Source of the DNA: JANPEF01 sp031413115
GTDB lineage: Bacteria; Eisenbacteria; RBG-16-71-46; DASYSL01
Length of the DNA: 24,143 bases
Direction: 5' to 3'
NCBI GenBank assembly: GCA_031413115.1
Contig: JANOEH010000186.1
Location: forward strand, 1-24,143
How positions within the stretch are numbered: the first letter of the stretch is position 1; every line of letters starts with the position of its first letter. A program made the translations under genes and the position numbers. The notes below the pieces were generated by a model. The model did not search any database. It worked only from the letters and a program-made list of their open reading frames with translations, and was not told where the DNA came from. Below are positions 14,701 to 22,383 of the stretch, piece by piece.

Positions 14701-15149
14701 CGTTCGCCGCGGCGAACCCCGACTTCGCGGACCTGGTCCGCGAGAGCCTGGGGCGCCAGGCGTTCATGACCACGCTGGGGGTGAGCCTCGCGCACGTCGC
14801 CCCCGGCGAGGTCGACCTGGCGTTCGCCGCGCGAGCGGACCTCGTGCAGCAGAACGGTTTCGTCCACGCGGGCGCGCTCGCCGCGGTGGCCGATTCGGCG
14901 AACGGCTACGCCGCATACACGCTGGCGCCCGCCGGGACCGACGTGCTGGCCGTCGAGTTCAAGATCAACCTGCTCACGCCCGCCCGTGCGCCGCGCTTCG
15001 TGGCCCGCGGGCGGGTTCTTCGCGCCGGGCGCACGCTGACTGTGTGCCGCGCGGACGTGTTCGGGCTGCCGGCGGGGGGTGACAGCGTCGACGAGGTGCT
15101 CGTCGCCACGATGCAATCGACGATCATCGTCCTGCCGAATCGCCCCTGA
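14697..15149 (+). CDS. PaaI-type hotdog-fold acyl-CoA thioesterase with probable CTG start
   Basis: A 150-residue hotdog thioesterase, hydrolysing acyl-CoA (phenylacetate-degradation PaaI type or general housekeeping). Signature: VQQNGFVHAGALAAVADSANG (Asn53, Gly54, His57, Asp66), which is the catalytic stretch of the family. It is followed by the FKINLLTPA and ARGRVLRAGRTLTVCRADVF strands. The preceding helix (PDFADLVRESLGRQAFMTTLGVSL) is also a family feature, but no ATG, GTG or TTG lies just in front of it. The best start is CTG at 14697: GGAGGA sits five bases upstream and the codon overlaps the previous TGA (CTGA). The ATG at 14766 would remove the first helix and has only a weak Shine-Dalgarno. 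It overlaps the convergent HIT gene by 26 bases. Confidence 0.85.
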   Translation: MTFAAANPDFADLVRESLGRQAFMTTLGVSLAHVAPGEVDLAFAARADLVQQNGFVHAGALAAVADSANGYAAYTLAPAGTDVLAVEFKINLLTPARAPRFVARGRVLRAGRTLTVCRADVFGLPAGGDSVDEVLVATMQSTIIVLPNRP

Positions 15150-15639
15150 CACCGTCCCTCGCCGCCTTGGGCGGCAGGATCTCGTTCGACACCAGATGAA
15201 AGTGCAGGTAGCGCACGGTCTGCTCGTCGGGACCGCGGGTGAAGAACTGCCACCGCTTGAGCTCGCGCGTGCGCGCCAGGCGCCCCGCCACCGCGACCGC
15301 GTCGATGACGTAGGCTTCGTCGCCGCGGCGGAGGTCGGCCAGGTCCCTGATGTCGCGCCGGGGGACGATGACGAGATGCGTGCGCGCTTCGGGCCACGGC
15401 GACTCGAAGGCGATCGAGTACTTCGTGGTCATCACGACGTCGGGTAGCACCTGCGGCGTCCGGCGAACGGCGATCGAGCCGACGAGCCCGCGCAGTTCCT
15501 CGGGGTCGAGCCCGCGGCCCGCGCCGGCCGGGACGAGGAACGGCCGCCACTTCGTGCCCGCGAAGAACCAGCCGCCGAGCGCGATGCCGAGCGCGAAGAC
15601 GACGAGCAATCCCAGCCAGCCTCGCACGCGAACCTCCAT
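15124..15639 (-). CDS. Membrane-anchored HIT-domain protein
   Basis: A 171-residue protein with one N-terminal membrane segment (GWLGLLVVFALGIALGGWFF, residues 7-26) and a histidine-triad (HIT) nucleotide-binding domain. The HIT core is seen in TTKYSIAFES, THLVIVPRRDIRDLADL and the signature YLHFHLV (144-150). The usual His-x-His-x-His reads Tyr144-x-His146-x-His148, so the first His is replaced while the middle, nucleophilic His is kept. Domain orientation relative to the membrane is not clear; the segment may be an uncleaved anchor. I chose ATG at 15639; a TTG two codons earlier is possible. The Shine-Dalgarno is weak (GGCGG). It starts only about 11 bases beyond the groEL terminator T-tract, so expression may rely on read-through. 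Confidence 0.75.
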   Translation of the reverse strand: MEVRVRGWLGLLVVFALGIALGGWFFAGTKWRPFLVPAGAGRGLDPEELRGLVGSIAVRRTPQVLPDVVMTTKYSIAFESPWPEARTHLVIVPRRDIRDLADLRRGDEAYVIDAVAVAGRLARTRELKRWQFFTRGPDEQTVRYLHFHLVSNEILPPKAARDGVRGDSAGR

Positions 15640-15650
15640 CGCCAACCGCC

Positions 15651-15689
15651 AGAAAACAAGACGCCCCGGGGAGCGAACCCCCCGGGGCG
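15651..15689 (-). terminator. Intrinsic terminator of the groESL transcript
   Basis: CGCCCCGGGG (15662-15671) and CCCCGGGGCG (15680-15689) form a perfect 10-base-pair stem with an 8-base loop. On the minus strand it is followed by TCTTGTTTTCT. It lies 28 bases downstream of the groEL stop. Confidence 0.88.
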
Positions 15690-15717
15690 CATGATGCCTC
15701 TTCAGACCAGCGGGGAC

Positions 15718-17352
<1,635 letters not shown>

Positions 17353-17419
17353 GGAAGAACCTCCGTGAGTCAGGTGGAAGAGTGCAGGATCCTTCAAACG
17401 TCGGTGCGAAGCGTGCGAA

Positions 17420-17707
17420 CTAGCCGATCACGGCCAGGACGTCGTCCTCGCGCAGGATCACGAACTCGTTGCCATCGATCTTGACCTCGGTGCCCGAGTA
17501 CTTGCCGATGAGGATCTTGTCGCCCTTCTTGACGTCCATGCTCAGGCGCTTGCCCTCGTCGGTGATGCGGCCCGGTCCGACGGCGACAACCTCGGCGTGG
17601 AGCGGCTTCTCCTTGGCGGTGTCGGGAATGATGATCCCGCCCTTCTTCGACTCGGCCTCATCCACGCGCTTGACGAGCAGACGGTCGGCCAGCGGCTTCA
17701 CGTTCAT
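17420..17707 (-). CDS. groES: Co-chaperonin GroES (10 kDa)
   Basis: Heptameric lid of the GroEL chamber, 95 residues. Motifs: MNVKPLADRLLVKRVDEAE, the mobile loop region KKGGIIIPDTAKEKP, AEVVAVGPGR and the C-terminal strand DGNEFVILREDDVLAVIG. Start ATG at 17707 with GAGGAG six bases upstream. The frame stays open further upstream without a plausible start. It is the first gene of groES-groEL; no CIRCE operator is present upstream. Confidence 0.97.
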   Translation of the reverse strand: MNVKPLADRLLVKRVDEAESKKGGIIIPDTAKEKPLHAEVVAVGPGRITDEGKRLSMDVKKGDKILIGKYSGTEVKIDGNEFVILREDDVLAVIG

Positions 17708-17879
17708 GGGGTACTCCTCCTCGTTCCTTCGGTGATCGGGTTGCTTCGGGGTCACTGCGCCAGCGGTGTCGTCTCGATGCGCCGCCGTGGGACCTCGCGC
17801 GGCGCGTTGCGTCATCGTGTAGCAGTCGGGCAAGGCGAGCGCCATGCCCGAAACGATGCCGCTGGCTTGCACCTAAGAT

Positions 17880-17908
17880 GCCATATCACACGGGGTTGTG
17901 CTTGTGAA
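17880..17908 (-). promoter_or_regulatory. Candidate sigma-70-type promoter for groESL
   Basis: Minus-strand TTCACA (complement of 17903-17908), a 17-base spacer, and TATGGC (complement of 17880-17885) preceded by TGA, an extended -10. This would give a leader of roughly 165 bases before groES. The -10 match is only moderate. Confidence 0.42.
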
Positions 17909-18085
17909 ATTGGGTACAAGCCGGCCTTTTCACGCCGAATCGACTCGGATTTGTGTTTCATAAGAGAACATTCCGTACTTTGGACGCGCCAATCCTGGGC
18001 CCCGGCGTACCCCAAGTCGTTGCCGGACAAGCAGGGGCACCGGCGCCCCGGTTCGCCAATACAAAATCCTAGTAACTTACTTGCA

Positions 18086-18130
18086 AACTTGCTGCACAGC
18101 AAGTTGGTGCGCTGACAACCTGCAGGTGTC
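18086..18130. repeat. Two adjacent palindromes upstream of the secreted-protein gene
   Basis: A perfect 8-base-pair hairpin with a GCAC loop (18086-18105). Nine bases later comes a near-perfect palindrome, GACA-A-CCTGCAGG-TGTC, with one unpaired base (18114-18130). Both lie 47-91 bases before the start codon and could be operator half-sites or leader structure. Confidence 0.5.
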
Positions 18131-18176
18131 GGTCGTCGAAGCGATCGAAGATCAACCGATCCGGAGGGTGTCGACC

Positions 18177-19014
18177 ATGTTCCGAATCCTGCTTCTCGCC
18201 AGCATCCTGGGCTCCTGCGCCGGCGCCGCCGGCCCCGCCGCCGCCCAGACGACAACTCGTCCCGCTCGACGTGCACGGGGCCTATCTCCACGTCGACCCG
18301 GCCGACCTGACGAGTCCAGCGGTCCCCATCGACCTTGGCGCGCTTGGCCTCGTGCCGGGCTACACGATCGGCATCGAGTCCTCCGGGGACTGGCATGCGG
18401 GACCCGGGGGCGACACGCAGACGAACCTGCTCGCGGTGTTCAGCGGGAGTGCCATCCTGCTCGGCCCGACCCTGCCTCACCGCGTGCCCGGCGCGATCGA
18501 TTCGAGCATCGACAACTTCTCCGGCGGCACGTGGCCCGGTAACGAGCCGACGGAGATTCCCGAGGACTTCACGGTCGGTCGGCCCGGAATCTCGATCGTG
18601 ATTCCGGCCGGGGCCACCCACCTGTTCGTGACGCCGGCCGACATCTACTGTCGCGACAACAGCGATCCCGACGGCGATCTGGGCGTGACGATCACGTTGC
18701 TCTCGACCACGTCGGTGCCGGGCGGCGGCCCGGGCGGCGGGCGCCTCGAACTGTCGGCTCGGCCGAATCCGTTCACGTCCGAGTCGTCGATCGCCTTCCA
18801 GCTCGTCGAGGCGGCAAACCTGCGGCTCACGATCCATGACCCGGCCGGGCGCCTGATGCGCACGCTGCGCGCGGGCCGCCTCGAGGCTGGCAATCACGTT
18901 GCACGGTGGGATGGTCGGGACGAGTCCGGCCCACGGGTGCCGGCGGGGATCTACTTCGCGAGTCTCCGGGGCGGCGGCCACGTGGAAGCGACGCGCCTCG
19001 TCCTGATTCGCTAG
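18177..19014 (+). pseudogene. Small secreted protein with FlgD-like C-terminal domain, frameshifted after the signal peptide
   Basis: ATG at 18177, with GGAGGG about eight bases upstream, opens a clear signal peptide (MFRILLLASILGSCAGAAG then PAAAQTT; LGSC could also serve as a lipobox). After codon 24-25 that frame becomes arginine-rich nonsense and stops at 18542. The real mature sequence continues in the next frame (QLVPLDVHGAYLHVDPADL...) from about 18253 to TAG at 19014. One extra base between about 18249 and 18255 explains this: dropping it joins ...AAAQT to QLVPLD. The mature part is about 250 residues: a beta-rich domain of unknown function with a Gly-rich linker (PGGGPGGGR), then an FlgD-Ig domain (ARPNPFTSES ... 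HDPAGRLMRTL ... RWDGRDESG ... PAGIYFASL). It may be a true pseudogene or a sequencing/assembly error. Confidence 0.8.
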
Positions 19015-19961
19015 GCCTGCTTTGCCGGGGCCGGTGTCGGTGTCGACGCGCCGCCCGCGGCAGCCGCCCCCGGTTCCGCGCACGGATCGCAGCCCTCCGC
19101 CGCCAGTGTCTCGAGCTGCAGCGTCACGTGGCGCACCGCAAACTCCTCACGAAGCACCCCGCGCAGGCGGTCAAGCAGGAGCTGACCCTCGGCCAGCGAC
19201 AGGGCGGGATCGGCGACCACGTGCGCCGACACGGCCGGGAAGCGCGATGTCAGGCTCCACACGTGCAGGTCGTGCACGCCGCGCACGCCGGGCGAGCCCT
19301 CGAGCGCGGCGCGCAGCCGGTCCACCTTGATCGACGCCGGCGCGCCCTCCATCAGAACGTGCACGGTGTCGCGTAACAACCCCACCCCGGCGATCGCCAC
19401 GAGTACCGCAATCAGCATGCCGGCCAGCGGGTCGGCCAGCGTCCAGCCGCGCGTGGCCACGAGGATGCCAGCAGCGAGCGCACCGATCGAGCCCAGCGCA
19501 TCGGACACCGCATGCAGGAATGCGCCGCGCAGGTTGAGGTCGTGCTTGCGCCCGGCGGCCAGCGCGGCGACCGAAATCGCGTTGACCACCAGCCCGAAAG
19601 CCGCCACCAAGGCAACCGTCGCGCCGGGCACGGCGGGCGGCGCCCCGAAGCGGCGGGTGGCCTCGACCGCCACGAGTGCGGCGATGACGACCAGCGTCAC
19701 GCCGTTGGCGAGTGCGGCCAGGATCTCGCTGCGCCACCAGCCAAACGTCTTGTCGAGCGCCGGGGGCCGCGCCGCGATCGTGGCGGCGGCGAGCGTGAGC
19801 GCGATCGCGCCGACGTCGCCGAGCATGTGCCCGGCGTCGGACAGCAGCGCGAGGCTGTTCGTCCACCAGCCCGCCACGAGCTCGACGAGAAACGAGAGCG
19901 CGTTGAGGGCGAGCACGATCGCGAGCGTGCGACGCGAGGCGGGGTGCGCGTGCGGAGCCAT
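19011..19961 (-). CDS. Cation diffusion facilitator (CzcD/ZitB-like) metal exporter
   Basis: Proton-coupled exporter of Zn, Cd or Co in the inner membrane, 316 residues. About six membrane segments are visible. The metal site motifs are SDAGHMLGD in TM2 (Asp42, His45, Asp49) and FLHAVSDALGS in TM5 (His-x3-Asp). The cytoplasmic C-terminal domain includes RGVHDLHVWSLTS, typical of the family, and a CDPC motif near the end. The start is uncertain: I prefer ATG at 19961 (MAPHAHPASRRTL), but a GTG at 20006 adds 15 residues including HHAG. Both have weak Shine-Dalgarno sequences. Its stop overlaps that of the convergent gene in a single CTAG. Confidence 0.88.
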   Translation of the reverse strand: MAPHAHPASRRTLAIVLALNALSFLVELVAGWWTNSLALLSDAGHMLGDVGAIALTLAAATIAARPPALDKTFGWWRSEILAALANGVTLVVIAALVAVEATRRFGAPPAVPGATVALVAAFGLVVNAISVAALAAGRKHDLNLRGAFLHAVSDALGSIGALAAGILVATRGWTLADPLAGMLIAVLVAIAGVGLLRDTVHVLMEGAPASIKVDRLRAALEGSPGVRGVHDLHVWSLTSRFPAVSAHVVADPALSLAEGQLLLDRLRGVLREEFAVRHVTLQLETLAAEGCDPCAEPGAAAAGGASTPTPAPAKQA

Positions 19962-19965
19962 GCCC

Positions 19966-20021
19966 GCATGATGCGGCGGCGGGAATCCGCTTGCAAGCCG
20001 CGCCACAGGCTCGCATCATGC
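19966..20021. repeat. Symmetric three-part dyad between CDF exporter and ferredoxin
   Basis: Outer arms GCATGATGC (19966-19974) and GCATCATGC (20013-20021) are exact inverted repeats. Exactly midway lies a perfect 10-base palindrome GCTTGCAAGC (19989-19998), with 14 bases on each side. All three share the centre 19993.5. This suggests a multimeric repressor site or a leader structure; if the exporter starts at 20006, the arm at 19966-19974 would lie inside its coding sequence. Confidence 0.65.
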
Positions 20022-20028
20022 TCGGGCG

Positions 20029-20054
20029 GCCGGGGCTTCCGCTCCCGGCTTTTT
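20029..20054 (+). terminator. Intrinsic terminator upstream of ferredoxin, plus strand
   Basis: GCCGGG (20029-20034), a 9-base loop, CCCGGC (20044-20049) and then five T (20050-20054). It is a canonical plus-strand terminator, but the only upstream neighbour is transcribed on the minus strand. It may act as an attenuator in the leader of the ferredoxin operon. Confidence 0.7.
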
Positions 20055-20085
20055 GCTTCTCAGGATTCACGATGGGAGCCCGCCG

Positions 20086-20283
20086 ATGGGCCTGAACCGG
20101 GTCTGGATCGAGGATGGTTGCATCCTCTGCAACGTGTGCGTGGAGATCAGCCCCGAGTCCTTCGTGATCGAGGATGAGAACTGCTACGTGCGCTCGGAGG
20201 CCGACCTCGAAGAGCACGAGGAAGCCATCCGCCAGGCCGTGATCGACTGCCCCGTTGCCGTGATCCGCATCGAGGAGGAGTAG
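20086..20283 (+). CDS. Single-cluster ferredoxin
   Basis: A 65-residue acidic electron carrier. The cluster ligands are Cys12, Cys15 and Cys18 (GCILCNVCVEISPESF) and Cys55 in IDCPVAVIRI. This is the C-x2-C-x2-C...C-P arrangement of monocluster [4Fe-4S] ferredoxins; an extra Cys33 may be free. The helix between (SEADLEEHEEAIRQAVI) is strongly acidic. I chose ATG at 20086 with GGGAG seven bases upstream; an in-frame TTG at 20053 lies in the terminator T-run and is rejected. It is the first gene of a five-gene operon. Its end, GAGGAGGAG, supplies the Shine-Dalgarno of the next gene. Redox partner unknown. Confidence 0.88.
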   Translation: MGLNRVWIEDGCILCNVCVEISPESFVIEDENCYVRSEADLEEHEEAIRQAVIDCPVAVIRIEEE

Positions 20284-20287
20284 AGCC

Positions 20288-20866
20288 CTGCGCCCCGTCC
20301 TCACCGGTCTGCTCATCGTCGCGCTCTTCGCCGGCGACCTGTGGGGGCTCCTCACCACCGAGGGCCAGCGAATCGACGTCGCGGCCTATCACGCCATCCA
20401 CGACACCTATCGCGCGCCCTGGCTCGACAAGTCGATGGCCTTCGCCTCGAAGATCGGCGAGACCAAGAGCGGACTGTTCGGTCTCGCCTTCTTCGCCTTC
20501 TTCGGCACACCCACCGCCCAGGTCACCGCCAAGCTCGCCGCCGTCAGCCTGATCGGCTCGGGCGGGATCTCGCAGGCCACCAAGTGGATCGCCAACCGCG
20601 AGCGTCCCTCCGGCGACCACGACCGGAAGAACGCGTCGTTCCCGTCGCAGCACGCGACCGGTGCGGCCGCCGTCGCCGTGCTCGTGTCCAGGCGACACGG
20701 GCGGCTCGGCTGGTTGGCGTGGGGACTCGCGCTGTGGATCGGCCTGTCGCGCATCTACCTGGGCCGCCACTATCCCACCGACGTGATGACCGGCTACCTG
20801 CTCGGCGCGATCGCCAGCTGGCTCGTGCTGCGCGGCGAGCGCTGGTTCGAGAAGCTCCACTTCTAG
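20288..20866 (+). CDS. PAP2-family membrane phosphatase with probable CTG start
   Basis: An integral membrane phosphatase of the PAP2 (phosphatidate / undecaprenyl-pyrophosphate phosphatase) family, 192 residues. The three active-site motifs are present: KWIANRERP (Lys99, Arg106-Pro107), PSQH (119-122, catalytic-site His122, usually PSGH) and SRIYLGRHYPTD (Ser154, Arg155, nucleophile His161, Asp165). The N-terminal part, LRPVLTGLLIVALFAGDLWG, is a membrane helix followed by the usual Tyr/His and Asp-Lys segment. However, between the in-frame TGA at 20261 and the ATG at 20435 there is no ATG, GTG or TTG. CTG at 20288 is the best start, with GGAG seven bases upstream, four bases after the ferredoxin stop. 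The ATG at 20435 would delete the first helix. Confidence 0.85.
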   Translation: MRPVLTGLLIVALFAGDLWGLLTTEGQRIDVAAYHAIHDTYRAPWLDKSMAFASKIGETKSGLFGLAFFAFFGTPTAQVTAKLAAVSLIGSGGISQATKWIANRERPSGDHDRKNASFPSQHATGAAAVAVLVSRRHGRLGWLAWGLALWIGLSRIYLGRHYPTDVMTGYLLGAIASWLVLRGERWFEKLHF

Positions 20867-20892
20867 CCGCTCGCCGAAGGGATCCCGCCACC

Positions 20893-22383
20893 ATGACCGC
20901 CCCCGTCGACCTGCTCGTCATCGGCGGCGGCATCCATGGCGCATGCGTGGCGCGCGATGCCGCGCGGCGCGGGCTCTCGGTCGTCCTCTGTGAGCAGGGC
21001 GACCTCGCCTCGGGAACGTCGTCACGCTCGTCCAAGCTCGTCCACGGCGGGCTGCGCTACCTCGAGACCGGGCAGTTCGCGCTGGTGCGCGAGGCGCTGG
21101 CCGAGCGGGCGATCCTGCTGCGCACCGCGCCCCACCTGGTGCGGCCCCTGCCGTTCCTCCTCCCCATCGAACGCGACGTACCGAACGCGCGGCCCGCATG
21201 GATGTTGCGCGTCGGCCTGTCCCTCTACGACCGCTTCGCCGCGCGCGCCGGCGCCGATGCGGCGGCCGCCCTGCCGCGGCATCGGCTTCTGTCGCGGGAC
21301 GAGGCGCTCGCACTCGAGCCCGCGCTGCCGGCCGAGCGACTGACGGGCGCGGCGCTCTACTACGACGCGCAGATGGACGACGCACGGCTCGTCGTCGCCA
21401 ACGCGGTCGACGCGGCCGTGCATGGTGCGACGGTGCGCACGCGTTGTGCGATCAACGGGCTGGCTCGCGACGACGCCGGAGCGAACGCGGCGTGGCGCGC
21501 AACGACCGCCGACGGAGACACGATCCACGCCCGCGCCGTCGTCAACGCCGCCGGGCCGTGGGTCGACGCCGTACGCGGCCTCGCCGGTCCGGCCGGTCCG
21601 TCGATCCGCCCGACACGCGGCACGCACCTCGTCGTCCCGGCGCTGACCAACGAGCGGGCATTGCTCCTGTTCGCGGCCGATCGGCGCGTGTTCTTCGTGC
21701 TGCCCTACGGCATGCGCTCGCTCGTCGGCACCACCGACGTGGACGATCGTGACGACCCCGCTCGCGTGCACCCGACGGCCGACGACGTGCGCTACCTTCG
21801 CGCCGAAATCGCGTGTCGCTGGCCCGGGCGCGATGCCCGCCCGTTGCGCGCGTTCGCCGGACTGCGGCCGCTCGCGACGGCACCTGGCGGAGCAAGCGAA
21901 GGCGGCACGTTCGGCCTGGCCTGGCGCACACCGCGCGAGGCGCGCCTGGTCGACGACGGCGGCCTCGTGTCGATGACCGGCGGCAAGTACACGACCGCGC
22001 GCAGCCTCGCCGGTCGCGTCGTCGATCACGTCGCCTCCCGGCTCGACGCTGCCGGGCGCACGCGGCCGGGCGACACCGCGACGGCGCCGCTGCCCGGGCG
22101 GCCAGGCGAGGCGACGGGACTGCCGATCGGCACCCGGGCGCTCGCGCCGGTGCGAGCCGACGTCGCCCACGCCATGCGCCACGAGTTCGCGCGCACGACG
22201 GCAGACGTGGTCTGGCGGCGCAGCGCGCTGTGGCTCGATCGCGGCGCGGCCCGCGCGGCTGCACCCCAGGTCGCCTCGTGGATGGCGCCGCTACTCGGCT
22301 GGGATGATGCACGACGCGATGCGGAGGCCACCGCGGTCGTCGCCGCGTGCGACGAGGAGGAACGATGGCTCGACGAAGCGTGA
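20893..22383 (+). CDS. glpD: Glycerol-3-phosphate dehydrogenase, FAD-dependent
   Basis: Oxidises glycerol 3-phosphate to dihydroxyacetone phosphate, passing electrons to quinone at the inner membrane. It has 496 residues, close to family length. The N-terminal FAD-binding motif is LLVIGGGIHGACVARDAARR (about 8-27). Further signatures are LVHGGLRYLE, a substrate-side YYDAQMDDARLV, VVNAAGPWVD, RPTRGTHLVV, LVGTTDVDD and SMTGGKYTT. Start ATG at 20893 has AAGGG about 11 bases upstream. It is preceded by PAP2 (26-base gap) and overlaps glpK by 19 bases. Confidence 0.93.
   Translation: MTAPVDLLVIGGGIHGACVARDAARRGLSVVLCEQGDLASGTSSRSSKLVHGGLRYLETGQFALVREALAERAILLRTAPHLVRPLPFLLPIERDVPNARPAWMLRVGLSLYDRFAARAGADAAAALPRHRLLSRDEALALEPALPAERLTGAALYYDAQMDDARLVVANAVDAAVHGATVRTRCAINGLARDDAGANAAWRATTADGDTIHARAVVNAAGPWVDAVRGLAGPAGPSIRPTRGTHLVVPALTNERALLLFAADRRVFFVLPYGMRSLVGTTDVDDRDDPARVHPTADDVRYLRAEIACRWPGRDARPLRAFAGLRPLATAPGGASEGGTFGLAWRTPREARLVDDGGLVSMTGGKYTTARSLAGRVVDHVASRLDAAGRTRPGDTATAPLPGRPGEATGLPIGTRALAPVRADVAHAMRHEFARTTADVVWRRSALWLDRGAARAAAPQVASWMAPLLGWDDARRDAEATAVVAACDEEERWLDEA

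Larger units (their letters stand above)
17708..18176. other. Intergenic region between divergent groES and the secreted-protein gene
   Basis: 469 bases without a gene. It contains a probable groES promoter (17880-17908), an AT-richer patch (17905-17990) and two palindromes near the plus-strand gene: AACTTGCT-GCAC-AGCAAGTT (18086-18105) and GACA-A-CCTGCAGG-TGTC (18114-18130). A GGGGC/GCCCC pair lies near 18035. I found no CIRCE (TTAGCACTC-N9-GAGTGCTAA) and no clear plus-strand promoter. Confidence 0.6.

Noticed and set aside
17420..17872. Longer GroES starting at 17872
   Set aside because: The extra 55 residues have no GroES similarity, and the ATG at 17707 has a good Shine-Dalgarno.
17708..17900. 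CIRCE heat-shock operator before groES
   Set aside because: No TTAGCACTC/GAGTGCTAA pair was found on inspection.
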